NCBI RefSeq assembly: GCF_000523235.1
Contig: NZ_CP006850.1
Coordinates: 1 to 64,000, forward strand
Length of the DNA: 64,000 nt
Reading direction: 5' to 3'
DNA from: Nocardia nova SH22a
Lineage (GTDB): Bacteria > Actinomycetota > Actinomycetes > Mycobacteriales > Mycobacteriaceae
This document shows, one piece after another, positions 47,136-57,226 of this stretch. The position numbers and the translations under genes are program-made. The notes under the pieces are model-generated. The model did not search any database and was not told the DNA's origin. It saw only the letters and a list, made by a program, of their open reading frames with translations. How positions within the stretch are numbered: position 1 is the first letter of the stretch; each line of letters starts with the position of its first letter.

Positions 47136-48602
47136 TCAGCCCCCCTGCAATCCGGCATCGAGCACCGCCCGTGCCACGGGGGCTGCCACGGATCCGCCGG
47201 TCGCGGCCAAGGCACGATCGCCACCGTTCTCCACGATGACCGCGATGGCGATCTTCGGGTTCTGCGCCGGTGCGAAGGCGATGTACCAGGCGTGCGGCGG
47301 CGTGTTGCGCGGGTCGCTGCCGTGCTCGGCGGTACCGGTCTTGGACGCGATCTGGTACCCGCGCGGCTGGGTGCCGCCGGCGGTGGCCTTCTCCGAATCG
47401 ATCATCAATCCGGTCAGCTGGCTGGCCACCGGAGCGCTGATCGCCTGTCCGACCGACACCGGTTTGGTGGTGGACAGTTCGCGCAGGTCGGGTCCCTGGG
47501 TCTGGTCGACCAGATGCGGTTCCATCCGTACTCCGCCGTTGGCCACGGTAGCCGCGATCACCGCGTCGTCGAGCGGAGTGAGAGCCACATCTCGCTGGCC
47601 GATACTGGTCTGCGCCAGCGCGGCGTTGTCGGTGATCGAGCCGATCGTGCTGTCGGCGACCGGAATCGGGATACCCGAATGCGGTCCGATTCCGAAGGCC
47701 GTGGCCAGATCCTTGAGCTTGGCCGCACCGACCTTCATGCCGATCTCGGCGAAGGCCGTATTGCACGAGAGCCGGAACGCGTCGTGCATGGTCGCGGTCG
47801 CGCCGCTGCCACACGGGGTGCCGTTGTAGTTCTCGAGGGTGGTGGAGGTGCCCGGCAGGGTGATGTTCGGGGCGGCGGTGAAGGTGTCCTCGGGTTTGAT
47901 CCCCATCGACAGCGCGGCCGCGGCGACCACGACCTTGAAGGTCGAACCGGGCGGATACGTCTGCGACACCGCACGATTCAACATCGGCTGACTCGGATCG
48001 GCGCTCAGCGATTCCCAGGCCTGGGTGGCGCGGGCGCCGTCGTGGGTGGACAGCTGGTTGGGGTCGTAGCTGGGGGTGGACACCATGGTCAGGATGCGTC
48101 CGGTGCTCGGTTCGATGGCCACCACGGAGCCCGTGTATCCCTTGCTGGTGAGCTGGTCGTAGGCGACCTTCTGCATCGCCGGATCGATGGTGGTGACCAC
48201 ATTGCCGCCGCGCGGATCACGGCCGGAGATCATATCGATGAGCCGACGCCCGAACAGCGCGCTGTCGGAGCCGTTGAGCACCGAATCCTCGGACCGTTCC
48301 AGTCCGGTGCTGCCGTACTGCATCGAGTAGAAACCGGTCACCGGGGCATAGGCCGCCGGGTCTGTGGGGTAGGTGCGCAGGTACTTGTAGCGATCGTCGG
48401 TGGAGACCGAGGTGGCGAGCACCGCGCCGCCCGCCGAGATCTGGCCGCGCTGGCGACTGTATTCGTCGAGCAGCACCCGGGAGTTGCGCGGATCGTTGCG
48501 CAGGCTGTCGGCCTTGATGACCTGGACGTAGGTGGCATTGATCAGCAGCGCGACGATCATGACCATCACGGCTATCGCGACCCGGCGGAGCGGGGTGTTC
48601 AT
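47136..48602 (-). CDS. pbpA: Penicillin-binding transpeptidase PbpA
   Basis: A 488-aa class B penicillin-binding protein for peptidoglycan cross-linking at the septum. It has an N-terminal membrane anchor (VAIAVMVMIVALLINATYV), the active-site STFKV near residue 218, SCN in the second motif and KTGTAEHG as the third. The start overlaps the rodA stop by 4 bp, so it is coupled to its glycosyltransferase partner. Confidence 0.95.
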   Translation of the reverse strand: MNTPLRRVAIAVMVMIVALLINATYVQVIKADSLRNDPRNSRVLLDEYSRQRGQISAGGAVLATSVSTDDRYKYLRTYPTDPAAYAPVTGFYSMQYGSTGLERSEDSVLNGSDSALFGRRLIDMISGRDPRGGNVVTTIDPAMQKVAYDQLTSKGYTGSVVAIEPSTGRILTMVSTPSYDPNQLSTHDGARATQAWESLSADPSQPMLNRAVSQTYPPGSTFKVVVAAAALSMGIKPEDTFTAAPNITLPGTSTTLENYNGTPCGSGATATMHDAFRLSCNTAFAEIGMKVGAAKLKDLATAFGIGPHSGIPIPVADSTIGSITDNAALAQTSIGQRDVALTPLDDAVIAATVANGGVRMEPHLVDQTQGPDLRELSTTKPVSVGQAISAPVASQLTGLMIDSEKATAGGTQPRGYQIASKTGTAEHGSDPRNTPPHAWYIAFAPAQNPKIAIAVIVENGGDRALAATGGSVAAPVARAVLDAGLQGG

Positions 48603-50068
48603 GCCTGCTCTCCCTTCTCCGGGCGGATCATCTCGGTCTGCGCTTCGGCGATCGGCGCGGCCTCCCGGCGGCGGGACGGTGCGGGTGCGCGGGCCGCATC
48701 GGAGATCTTGACCAGCAGGGCCAGCAGAGCGTAATTCGCGAGCAGTGAGGAGCCGCCGTAGGACACGAACGGCGTGGTGAGTCCGGTCAGGGGAATCAGT
48801 TTGGTGACGCCGCCCACGACCACGAATACCTGAACGGCGATGGTGAACGCCAATCCGGCGGCGAGCAGTTTGCCGAAGCTGTCCCGCACGGCCAGCGCGG
48901 TGCGCAGCCCGCGCACCACGAACACCGCGAACAGCATGAGCACCGCGGCGAGTCCGATCAGCCCCAGTTCCTCACCGATGGTCGCGACGATGAAGTCGGT
49001 CTTGGCGAAGGGCACCTGGGACGGCCGCCCGCTGCCCAGGCCGGTACCGGCCACACCGCCGGTCGCGAGGCCGAACAGCGATTGGGAGATCTGATAGCCG
49101 GTGCTGTTGTAGTCGTCGAACGGGTGCAGCCAGGTCGCCACGCGCACCCGGACGTGTCCGAAAGCGTTGTAGGCCAGGACGAATCCGATGGCCAGCAGGC
49201 CGGCGCCGACGATCAGCCAGCCCACCCGTTCGGTCGCGATGTAGAGCATCGCCAGTACGGTCGCGAAGATCAGCAGCGAGGTGCCGAGATCCTTCTCGAA
49301 GAACAGCACGACCAGGCAGGTCGCCCACACCAGCAGAATCGGGCCGAGGTCGCGCGCGCGGGGCAGTTCCATGCCCAGGAAGTGGCGGCCCGCCGCGGTG
49401 AACAGATCACGCTTGGCCACCAGCACGGAGGCGAAGAAGATGATCAGCAGGATCTTCGAGAACTCACCCGGCTGGACGCTGAAGCCCGGCAGCCGGATCC
49501 AGATCTTGGCGCCGTTGGTCTCGGAGAATTTCCCGGGCAGCACCGCCGGAATGATCAGCGCGATCAGACCGAGCAGTCCGAGCGTGTAGCCGTAGCGCGC
49601 CAGCGTTCGATAGTCGCGCAGCAGGACCAGCACCCCGACGAACAACGTGATTCCCAGCGCCGTCCACAGCACCTGCTGATTGGCGTCGGGGGAGGGCAGC
49701 GACCACGAGTTGTAGATCGCGGTCTGCTCGTCGGCCAGATCGAGGCGGTGGATCAGCACCAGCCCGAGGCCGTTCAGCAGTGCGGCGATCGGTAACAGCA
49801 GTGGATCGGCGAACGGCGCGAATCGGCGCACCGCCAGATGGGCGACACCGAACAACGCCAGATAGGCCAGGCCCAATTTGGCCAGATCCCAGGTGATCTC
49901 CTGATCCTGGCTGGCCTCGACCAGCACCAGCGCCACCGTCGTGATGACCACCGCGAAACCCAGCAGCAGCAACTCGACATTGCGTCGAGTCGCTGGTGGC
50001 GGCGCGGGAGCGAACCCGCCCGGCGGACTGGGGAACGCTCCAGCGGACGGCGGTGCCGGTGCGGACAT
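48599..50068 (-). CDS. rodA: SEDS family glycosyltransferase RodA/FtsW-type
   Basis: A 489-aa polytopic membrane protein that polymerises lipid II with its cognate PBP. It has many membrane helices and SEDS-typical sequences (GIRLPGFSVQPGEFSKILLI read approximately as KIWIRLPGFSVQPGEFSK, and later TGLTTPFVSYGGSSLLANY). ATG 50068 overlaps the pstP stop, continuing the coupled operon. Confidence 0.95.
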   Translation of the reverse strand: MSAPAPPSAGAFPSPPGGFAPAPPPATRRNVELLLLGFAVVITTVALVLVEASQDQEITWDLAKLGLAYLALFGVAHLAVRRFAPFADPLLLPIAALLNGLGLVLIHRLDLADEQTAIYNSWSLPSPDANQQVLWTALGITLFVGVLVLLRDYRTLARYGYTLGLLGLIALIIPAVLPGKFSETNGAKIWIRLPGFSVQPGEFSKILLIIFFASVLVAKRDLFTAAGRHFLGMELPRARDLGPILLVWATCLVVLFFEKDLGTSLLIFATVLAMLYIATERVGWLIVGAGLLAIGFVLAYNAFGHVRVRVATWLHPFDDYNSTGYQISQSLFGLATGGVAGTGLGSGRPSQVPFAKTDFIVATIGEELGLIGLAAVLMLFAVFVVRGLRTALAVRDSFGKLLAAGLAFTIAVQVFVVVGGVTKLIPLTGLTTPFVSYGGSSLLANYALLALLVKISDAARAPAPSRRREAAPIAEAQTEMIRPEKGEQA

Positions 50069-51513
50069 CAGTCCGCCTTCCTGCAGTTCTCCCCCGGAGT
50101 CTGAGGGGCCGGTGCCGTAGTCGTGGGTGTGGGCTGCGCGGGCGCGCTGGTCGGCGCCGGGGTGGCCGGAGCCGGACCGGCGGGCGCCGGAGTACCCGAA
50201 CCGCCGGAACCCTCGGCAGGCGGGGGAGTGACCGGAGCGGCCGGTTTCACGCAGACCGGAAGCAGATCGGTGGCGGCCAGCTTCTCGACCTGCCCACGGG
50301 TGGAATCGAATCCGCCCGGCGGCAGCAGTCCGTTGTTGACCTTGTCACGGCCGGTCTGCTGCAGATCGGTGATCTGCAGCTGGCGGCAGCCGCCGGGCAG
50401 ACCGGCATCGGACTGCACCAGCGTGACCTTGTTGTTCCGATCGACGCAGACCAGCTGGTCGACGTCCTGGATCGAGTATCCGAGGATCGACCCGGGCAGT
50501 CCGCGCATGATCACGACCTTGCCGTTGTCCGCGCCGACGTAGTAATTGCTGCGAATCATCTTGTAGCCCACGACCAGTCCGATCGCGACGGCGACGACCA
50601 GCGCCACGGCGAGCGCGATCCAGCGCCCCTTGTGACTCCTGCTCGGCGCCGGCGGTTCGGCGGCGACGGGGGCCCGGCGCGGCGCCGCGCGCGGGGGGCG
50701 CATGGCAGCCGCTCGGCCGGCGGCGGTATTGGGCGGAGGGGTGTCCTCGTCCTCACCGGAAGCCGCGCCGGCCACGATGGGGTGGCTCTGTCCGTAGTCC
50801 AGATCGATCACATCGGCGACGACGACCGTGACATTGTCGGGACCGCCACTGCGCAAGGCCAATTCGATGAGCCGGTCGGCCGCCTCGTCGGTGCTGCCCT
50901 CGCGCAGCGTGTTGGCGATGGTCTCGTCGCTGACCACATCGGACAGGCCGTCGGAGCACAGCAGATAGCGATCCCCGGCGTGGGCTTCGCGGACGACGAG
51001 GGTGGGCTCGATCTCGTTACCGGTGAGCGCGCGCATGATCAGCGAGCGCTGCGGATGGGTATGGGCCTGTTCCGGCGTGATCCGGCCTTCGTCGACCAGC
51101 GACTGCACGAAGGTGTCGTCGCGGGTGATCTGGGCGAGCTCACCGTTGCGGAGCATGTAGGCCCGGGAATCGCCGATATGGGCGAGGCCGAGCTTCTTGC
51201 CCGCGAACAGGATGGTGGTGAGCGTGGTACCCATACCGTCGAGTTCGGGTTCTTCCTCGACCTGATCGGCGATCGCGGCGTTACCTTCGCGAATCGCTCG
51301 GTCGAGCTTGCCGAGCAGCTCGTCACCGGGCTCGTCGTCGTCGAGATGCGCCAGCGCGGCGATCATCAACTGCGAGGCCACCTCACCGGCGGCGTGCCCA
51401 CCCATACCGTCCGCGAGCGCCAGCAGGCGCGCGCCCGCGTAGACGGAATCCTCGTTGTTTGCCCGGACGAGACCACGGTCGCTACGCGCCGCGTAGCGGA
51501 GAACTTGAGTCAC
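50068..51513 (-). CDS. pstP: PP2C serine/threonine phosphatase PstP
   Basis: A 481-aa membrane phosphatase that reverses PknA/PknB phosphorylation. PP2C motifs are SDRGLVRANNEDSVY, ADGMGGHAAGEVAS, HIGDSRAYMLRNG and SGGPDNVTVVVADV, with the metal-binding Asp residues present. A membrane helix (WIALAVALVVAVAIGLVVGY) and a Pro/Ala/Thr-rich extracellular domain of about 170 residues follow. GTG 51513 overlaps the fhaB stop. Confidence 0.95.
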   Translation of the reverse strand: MTQVLRYAARSDRGLVRANNEDSVYAGARLLALADGMGGHAAGEVASQLMIAALAHLDDDEPGDELLGKLDRAIREGNAAIADQVEEEPELDGMGTTLTTILFAGKKLGLAHIGDSRAYMLRNGELAQITRDDTFVQSLVDEGRITPEQAHTHPQRSLIMRALTGNEIEPTLVVREAHAGDRYLLCSDGLSDVVSDETIANTLREGSTDEAADRLIELALRSGGPDNVTVVVADVIDLDYGQSHPIVAGAASGEDEDTPPPNTAAGRAAAMRPPRAAPRRAPVAAEPPAPSRSHKGRWIALAVALVVAVAIGLVVGYKMIRSNYYVGADNGKVVIMRGLPGSILGYSIQDVDQLVCVDRNNKVTLVQSDAGLPGGCRQLQITDLQQTGRDKVNNGLLPPGGFDSTRGQVEKLAATDLLPVCVKPAAPVTPPPAEGSGGSGTPAPAGPAPATPAPTSAPAQPTPTTTAPAPQTPGENCRKAD

Positions 51514-51977
51514 GATCGCAGCTCGATCACTGTCTTACCGACACGGACAGGGGTGCCCAGCGGAACTCGGACGGGGGTAGTGACCTTGCCTCGATCGAGG
51601 TAGGTCCCGTTGGTGGATCCTAAGTCTTCCACGTACCAATCCTCGCCGCGCGGCGACAATCTCGCATGCCGGGTCGAGGCGTAGTCGTCGGTCAGAACCA
51701 GCGTGGAATCGTCTGCACGCCCGATCAGCACCGGTTGGGTGCCCAGCGTGATTCGAGTGCCGGCGAGTGAACCTTGCGTCACCACTAGATACTTGGCGCC
51801 CTTCTGGCCACGGCTGAAGGATGGCAGCACGGCCGAACCACGGGTGGGTCGGGGCTGGATCCGAATGCCTGATGCCGCGTAGATATCGCTGCGCAAAGTT
51901 CGAAGCACCGCCCACACGAACAGCCACAACAACAAGAGGAACCCCGCACGGGTCAACTGCAGGATCAATCCCTGCAC
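51510..51977 (-). CDS. fhaB: FHA-domain protein FhaB (FipA-type)
   Basis: A 155-aa protein. An N-terminal membrane helix (GFLLLLWLFVWAVLRTL) precedes an FHA domain with the phosphothreonine-binding GRADDSTLVL, STRHARL and LGSTNGTYLD. GTG 51977 is chosen because AGGAGGTGG lies 6 bases upstream and the protein then begins VQGLILQLTRAGF, matching mycobacterial FhaB. It recruits kinase substrates to the divisome. Confidence 0.94.
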   Translation of the reverse strand: MQGLILQLTRAGFLLLLWLFVWAVLRTLRSDIYAASGIRIQPRPTRGSAVLPSFSRGQKGAKYLVVTQGSLAGTRITLGTQPVLIGRADDSTLVLTDDYASTRHARLSPRGEDWYVEDLGSTNGTYLDRGKVTTPVRVPLGTPVRVGKTVIELRS

Positions 51978-52163
51978 GGCGCTCCACCTCCTGTTCGACC
52001 GGTCCCGTAGTGATGTTTCGTCCCCCAACCGGCGTGCTGGTCAGCACGGCCCGGCTGCCGAGCGAATGTTGGCAGCATAATAGGGCCGATGACCGGTTGC
52101 GATCACGATACGGGCGAAGGGTTTCGCGCCCCCATCGTGACCTGCACCGGCGAGCTTACGGGA

Positions 52164-53630
52164 TCAGACGATTCGGATCAGGATCTCGGAATGCCCCGCC
52201 CGGATCACATCTCCGTCGGCGAGTTGCCAGTCCTGGACGGGAGAGCCGTTGACCAGTGTCCCGTTGGTGGATCCGAGATCCGAGAGCATGGCCACCTGAC
52301 CGTCCCAGCGCACCTCGATGTGGCGGCGTGAGACCCCGGTGTCGGGAAGCCGGAAATGGGCGTCCTGGCCACGCCCGATGATGTTGCTGCCCTCGCGTAG
52401 CTGGTACGTGCGACCGCTGCCGTCGTCGAGGTGCAGAGTGGCCGAGTAGCCGGACTGGCCACGCGGAGGTTGGGGGGCCTGCGGGGCCGCACCGTAGGCG
52501 GGCGGCTGCTGGCCGTAGGCCTGCTGCTGACCGTAGGCCGGGTCCTCGGCGGCGTATCCGCCCTGGTCGGCGTAGCCGGGATCGGCATAACCCTGGTCCG
52601 CGTAGCCCTGCTGGCCGTAGCCGCCGGGCGCCTGGTAGCCCTGGTCGTAACCCGGTGCCTGGCCGTACCCCGGCTGCTGCCCGTAGTTCTGCTCGGGATA
52701 GCCCTGCTGTTGCCCGTAGCCCTGGTCGGCGTAGCCCTGCTGCCCGTACCCCTGGTCGTAACCGCCCTGCTCGTAGCCGCCCTGCTCATAGGCCTGCTGC
52801 TGTCCGTAACCCTGGTCGGCGTATGCCTGCTGGCCGTACCCCTGGTCGTAGCTGCTCTGGTCGTAGCCACCCTGCTCGTAGCCCGGCTGGCCGTAACCCG
52901 CGCCGCCCGGCTGCTGATAACCGGCCCCGCCCTGCTGGTAGTCGTAGCCGTTCTGGTAGTCGCCACCCTGCTGGTAATCGCCGTACGCGGGCTGCGATTC
53001 GGGAGCGGCGTACTCACCGCCACCGGGGTACTGGCCACCCCGGCCGTAGTCGTCCTGATACCCGGGTGCGGGGCGGCCGCCCGGCGGGGGCGCGTACCCG
53101 CGGTTGCGTGGATCGGACTCCGCGGGCTCTCGGCTGGGGTCGTAGCCTGAGTTCTGCGTCATGGGGCCAGCTCCTGGTTGCGGGTGTGCGGTTCGTTGTG
53201 GGGGTTGTCCAGATCTTTCGGGTGGGCGGCGCGGCGCCGGAGGACTCCGGCGGCCCGCATCCGGGTCCACCCGGCCGTGCGTCCTGAACTGCCCGGTGTG
53301 CAGCGTAGGGGATGGTTCGAATTCGACGTGCACTTCACCGTAGGTCTGCCACCCCTGATCGCGGATGTAGTCCTGTAAATGCTTGGCGAACGCGCGGGTG
53401 GTCAACTCGTGATCGGCATCGAGTTCCTGCAGGTCGGTGGGGTTGACCGTGATGACATACACATTCGGGGCGAGAAGGTGCCCGCCGTCGAGTTCGGTCA
53501 GCCTGTCGGAAGCCTCGCGTTGCAGCGCCGCTTCCACTTCCTGGGGAACGACACTGCCGCCGAACACCCGGGCGAAGACGTCCCCGACGGCGCCCTGCAA
53601 GCGTCGTTCGAAACGCGAGACGATGCCCAC
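52164..53630 (-). CDS. fhaA: FHA-domain protein FhaA
   Basis: A 488-aa protein. The N-terminal DUF3662 domain occupies about residues 1-125, with [20 protein letters not shown] at its start. The C-terminal FHA domain contains [22 protein letters not shown] and [10 protein letters not shown]. The 250-residue linker is exceptionally rich in Tyr, Gln and Gly, with YGQQ, GGY and ADQGY repeats. FhaA binds phosphorylated MviN/PknB in mycobacteria to control peptidoglycan synthesis. GTG 53630 follows AAGGAGG. Confidence 0.95.
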   Translation of the reverse strand: MGIVSRFERRLQGAVGDVFARVFGGSVVPQEVEAALQREASDRLTELDGGHLLAPNVYVITVNPTDLQELDADHELTTRAFAKHLQDYIRDQGWQTYGEVHVEFEPSPTLHTGQFRTHGRVDPDAGRRSPPAPRRPPERSGQPPQRTAHPQPGAGPMTQNSGYDPSREPAESDPRNRGYAPPPGGRPAPGYQDDYGRGGQYPGGGEYAAPESQPAYGDYQQGGDYQNGYDYQQGGAGYQQPGGAGYGQPGYEQGGYDQSSYDQGYGQQAYADQGYGQQQAYEQGGYEQGGYDQGYGQQGYADQGYGQQQGYPEQNYGQQPGYGQAPGYDQGYQAPGGYGQQGYADQGYADPGYADQGGYAAEDPAYGQQQAYGQQPPAYGAAPQAPQPPRGQSGYSATLHLDDGSGRTYQLREGSNIIGRGQDAHFRLPDTGVSRRHIEVRWDGQVAMLSDLGSTNGTLVNGSPVQDWQLADGDVIRAGHSEILIRIV

Positions 53631-53910
53631 TCCGGCCTCCTTCGGTGCCCGCCCTCGTATACCTGCGCTGTCTGTCCACGTCTGCTGATCGGTTGTGCCG
53701 TCCGGGTGTCACGATGACATGCCGATAGGGCGTGTCGTAGGACGGACACGGTCATTGCATGATATCCACGATCCTCCACACCTGTAACTCACGACCTTCA
53801 CCAGTGGTTCCCGCGCGTCGTCGGTAACCGTCGCATTCTCGCCCCGCAAGGTCTGCGACCAGGCGATTTCATTTGTATCCCGAGCGCGTGCTACTGTCTT
53901 CCAGTCGCTC

Positions 53911-53993
53911 GGGCGAGTGGCGGAATGGCAGACGCGCTGGCTTCAGGTGCCAGTGTCCTTCGGGACGTGGGGGTTCAAGTCCCCCTTCGCCCA
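53911..53993 (+). tRNA. tRNA-Leu (CAG)
   Basis: 83-nt class II tRNA: acceptor GGGCGAG pairs with TTCGCCC (one G-T), the anticodon loop has CAG in TTCAGGT, a long variable arm TGTCCTTCGGGACGT follows, and the T arm is GGGGG-TTCAAGT-CCCCC. It follows fhaA in mycobacterial relatives too. Confidence 0.97.
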
Positions 53994-54040
53994 CAGATGG
54001 AGAGCCGCAGATCGGATTCCGGTCTGCGGCTCTTGTCGTT

Positions 54041-54271
54041 TCACCGCCTGTTGCGGCGGCGGACGGTCAGCACCCCGGCGATCCAGCCGACCACGAACAG
54101 CACCAGCAGCACCAGCCACAGCGGTGAGGTGATGTCGATCATGAGCACCGTGATCGAGACCTTGTCGCGGTTCTCGAATACGAAGATGATCGCCAGCACG
54201 ATCAGTATCAGCGCCACCCACTGGGTCGGTGAGACGCGAGCGAGTATCGAGCGTTTCTGTGGTGCGGTCAT
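54041..54271 (-). CDS. LapA-domain small membrane protein
   Basis: A 76-aa protein with two membrane helices (WVALILIVLAIIFVFENRDK and PLWLVLLVLFVVGWIAGVL) in the DUF1049/LapA pattern. The start MTAPQKRSIL at 54271 is fixed by GGGAGAAG upstream. Function unknown. Confidence 0.82.
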   Translation of the reverse strand: MTAPQKRSILARVSPTQWVALILIVLAIIFVFENRDKVSITVLMIDITSPLWLVLLVLFVVGWIAGVLTVRRRNRR

Positions 54272-54317
54272 GTTCTTCTCCCTTCGGCTCGGACGGATTC
54301 GGCTCGGATGGGCAGGA

Positions 54318-56081
54318 CTAATCGCCGGTGAGGACCGCGCGCAGGCGGAGGGTGTCGGCGGTGGTCCAGCCCGGGGGTTGCAGGATGGCCGCCCAGGAAT
54401 CGGCGACGGCCGCGTGGAAGGTGTGGCCGTGACCGTCGGGAACATCGGTCGACACGGCCATGTCCGCCGACACCTGCAGGAAGGTGACGACCGGTATCCA
54501 GCGGGTGCTGGGCAGCACGTCGTATCCACGCGGCTCGCGTAGCCAGTCCGGTTCGTCGAACAGCAGATGGGGTGACCACCAGGTGATCGGGTCCGACGGG
54601 TGCTGGAGGTAGACCACCCGGGGCGAATTCCACGGTGGCGCCGGATGATCCAGATCCGGCGGCCGCGCGACGAAGTGCACATTGCGCCCGCGGTCGTAGA
54701 CCGGCAACCATTCCGGCGAACCGGGATCGCGCCGGGCGGTCAGCTCACCCCACAGCACATTGCTGTTGGGCGGGCCGACGAACAGGACGCCGTCGGTGCG
54801 GGCGGTGATGTCACCGATACCGGAGAAGGCCGCCTCGCCGCCGAACGAGCCGAGGCTCTCGCCGAAGACGACCAGCTTCGGCCGGTGGTCGCGCGGCATG
54901 GTCGTCCAGCGGGCGTACACCGCGTCGAACAGCGCGCGTCCGGCCTGCCGGGCCCGTTCCTGATCGACCATGAAGGAAATCCAGCTGGGCAGATAGGAAT
55001 ACTGCATACTCACGATCGCGGTGTCGCCGTTGTAGAGGTATTCCAGTGCGGAGGCGGTACTTTCGTTGATCCAGCCGGTGCCGGTGGTGGTCGCGACCGC
55101 GAGCACCGAACGCCCGAATCCGCCGGCCCGATCCAGATCAGCCACCGCGAGTTCGGCATCCGCCCGGATGGACGGCCCCGAGGCCAGGCCGGTGTAGGCC
55201 CGCACGGGTTCACGCGCCGGGCGGCCGTTGAATGCGGACAGTTGTGCGACCGTCGGCCCGGCGGACACGAAGATCCGGCCCTGTCTGCCCAGGGAGTCCC
55301 AGCTCACGAGTGAGCCTGGGCCACCGGATCTTTCGGATGCGGTCGGCGCGGTGGTGTCGGGGACGGTCTCGGAGTCCACCGCCTTGAACATGTCGTTCAG
55401 CGCGGACATCGAGCCCTGTGCGACGACACCGTTCAGAAGCGCCACGATCAGGGCGACAACCAGTACGGCTCCGCCCACGACCGCGATCCGCGGCGGCAGG
55501 AACCGGCCCAGCCCGCGCCCGGCCCAGCGGCACAGGACCCGCACCATCCGGCCGATACCGACCAGAACCAGGAAGACGGCCGCGGCGACGAGCACGATCA
55601 GCGGGTAGGCGTACCACCGCAGCCCGGAAACGCCCATCAGATCCCGTAATTCACGCTGCCAGTGTGCGAACAGGATGAACATTGTGACCGTTCCGGACAG
55701 TGCCACCACCACCAGCGCACCCCACACCCATGCCGGGACGGGACGTCCCCGGTCGCGATGGAGCGACCAGACCGCCACGGCGGCGAGAGCGGCTCCCAGG
55801 GCGTAGCCGATGGTGGCGGCCGCACCCGTGACGAGTCCTTGGAACAGCTGACCGCGGGGCAGCAGTGAGGGAGTCAGCGACAGCCAGACCATGACCACGG
55901 CCAGGACGGCGCCGGTGAAACTCGAACCGGGCCGCTCTCGCGAGCCGCGAGCCGGACGGCCGGATGCGGCCGGGACGGCGGCGGTGTTCTCCGCGGCAGG
56001 AGCATCGACGGCGGCACCAGCGTCGACGGCCGCCGGAGCGCGGTCCTGTGAACCGGATGAAGCGGCCGAGATCGGATTCAT
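54318..56081 (-). CDS. Alpha/beta hydrolase with N-terminal membrane domain
   Basis: A 587-aa protein of the actinobacterial family whose N-terminal membrane part (several helices, about residues 45-230) precedes a serine hydrolase domain. The nucleophile elbow is FGESLGSFGG. The C-terminal domain includes YLQHPSDPITWWSPHLLF, typical of the family. The substrate is unknown. The first 40 residues are Ala/Pro-rich and probably cytoplasmic. Confidence 0.83.
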   Translation of the reverse strand: MNPISAASSGSQDRAPAAVDAGAAVDAPAAENTAAVPAASGRPARGSRERPGSSFTGAVLAVVMVWLSLTPSLLPRGQLFQGLVTGAAATIGYALGAALAAVAVWSLHRDRGRPVPAWVWGALVVVALSGTVTMFILFAHWQRELRDLMGVSGLRWYAYPLIVLVAAAVFLVLVGIGRMVRVLCRWAGRGLGRFLPPRIAVVGGAVLVVALIVALLNGVVAQGSMSALNDMFKAVDSETVPDTTAPTASERSGGPGSLVSWDSLGRQGRIFVSAGPTVAQLSAFNGRPAREPVRAYTGLASGPSIRADAELAVADLDRAGGFGRSVLAVATTTGTGWINESTASALEYLYNGDTAIVSMQYSYLPSWISFMVDQERARQAGRALFDAVYARWTTMPRDHRPKLVVFGESLGSFGGEAAFSGIGDITARTDGVLFVGPPNSNVLWGELTARRDPGSPEWLPVYDRGRNVHFVARPPDLDHPAPPWNSPRVVYLQHPSDPITWWSPHLLFDEPDWLREPRGYDVLPSTRWIPVVTFLQVSADMAVSTDVPDGHGHTFHAAVADSWAAILQPPGWTTADTLRLRAVLTGD

Positions 56082-56181
56082 CGGTGCCCTCTGGTGCCGA
56101 ACGGAAATAGCGTCACTCTACCGCCGGAAATGTGAGCCAGATCATAATCCAGCGACGGCGGTCGTGGATCGTGTCGGCGGC

Positions 56182-56517
56182 TCAGCCGCGTTGGGACCGT
56201 ACGTAATCGACGGCGTCCTGGGTCACCGGATCGGTGATGTCGGCGAACTCCTCGTGTTTCTGCAGATATCCCGCGACGAACGGACAGATCGGCACGATGC
56301 GCAGTCCGGCGTCGCGGGTACGGGCCAGGGCCTGGGAGACCAGAGCCCCGGCGAGTCCGCGTCCGGCGAAATCGGAGTCGATTTCGGTGTGGTAGAAGAT
56401 CCGCTGCCCGGCTCGGTCGAGATATTCGGTGAATCCGGCGAGCCGATCGTCCACGCTGATTTCGAACCGTTCCGCGGCCTGCGTGACGACCGGGTCGGAA
56501 TGCTGTTCGGCGGTCAT
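56182..56517 (-). CDS. Small GNAT acetyltransferase (COG2388 type)
   Basis: A 111-aa minimal GNAT fold with the acetyl-CoA motif SDFAGRGLAGALVSQAL and the RIVPICPFVAGYLQKH stretch. Its length is normal for the YjdJ/COG2388 subfamily. Substrate unknown. Confidence 0.85.
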   Translation of the reverse strand: MTAEQHSDPVVTQAAERFEISVDDRLAGFTEYLDRAGQRIFYHTEIDSDFAGRGLAGALVSQALARTRDAGLRIVPICPFVAGYLQKHEEFADITDPVTQDAVDYVRSQRG

Positions 56518-57226
56518 GGTCTCAGTATTGCCGCCGCGGGCCGCACATCCGGGCAGACCGGGCGCAGGACGCGCGGACCGGTGTGATCTTCACCGCATTA
56601 TCCACGCGCATCAGCGGGGGTGACGCTCGGATGTGGGCGGTGGAATCCGAGCTAATCGAGTTCGCTGCTGAAATATCCCGCGGATTCGACTGAGCTGGAT
56701 ACGCAATATTGCGTCCAGACCCTATCTTCAAGACTGGAACCGCTGGAGATAACAAACTCCAAGTCTGTTTCATTCGGTGAGAATATCGGCGCAAACCTGC
56801 CGACGATCGATTATTGATGCCTCTACCTGCGGTGATGACGGTGAAGTGACCATTGGGCGACACGCCGGCGAATTATCCGTATGCGTGATCCGGATTCATA
56901 GTCACCGGGCGAATGGCACCGGTTTTCGCGCGAAACGAGTGGCCGAGTACGTGTATTGCGTCTGTTTCCGACCGCAAGCCAGGAATTAGCGGGCACTCTG
57001 CGGACCTACTCGCTGCCCAGGGGTTTCGGCTCGGTTACGGCATGGCAGACGGGGTGTGCGGGAGGTTGCGTAGGGATAACGATTGTGTAGAGTTGACGGC
57101 AACGCTGGCCGCAGCTGAGCTGGACTCGCTGCGGCCAGTGGATCTCAAATCCGGACACCGATCAGAGTCCGCTTCCCCAGAAATCCGCGAGGAATTCCTT
57201 CCTTCACGTCCGCTGGTTCCGCGCCG
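56518..57226. other. Gene-poor AT-richer interval
   Basis: About 700 bases with base composition clearly less GC-rich than its neighbours and no frame with convincing codon bias. A 14-bp palindrome, ACGCAATATTGCGT (56701-56714), is enclosed by CTGG and CCAG. The short frames around 56777-57230 have poor third-position GC and no ribosome site. It may be a decayed gene or a regulatory or RNA region. Confidence 0.5.
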
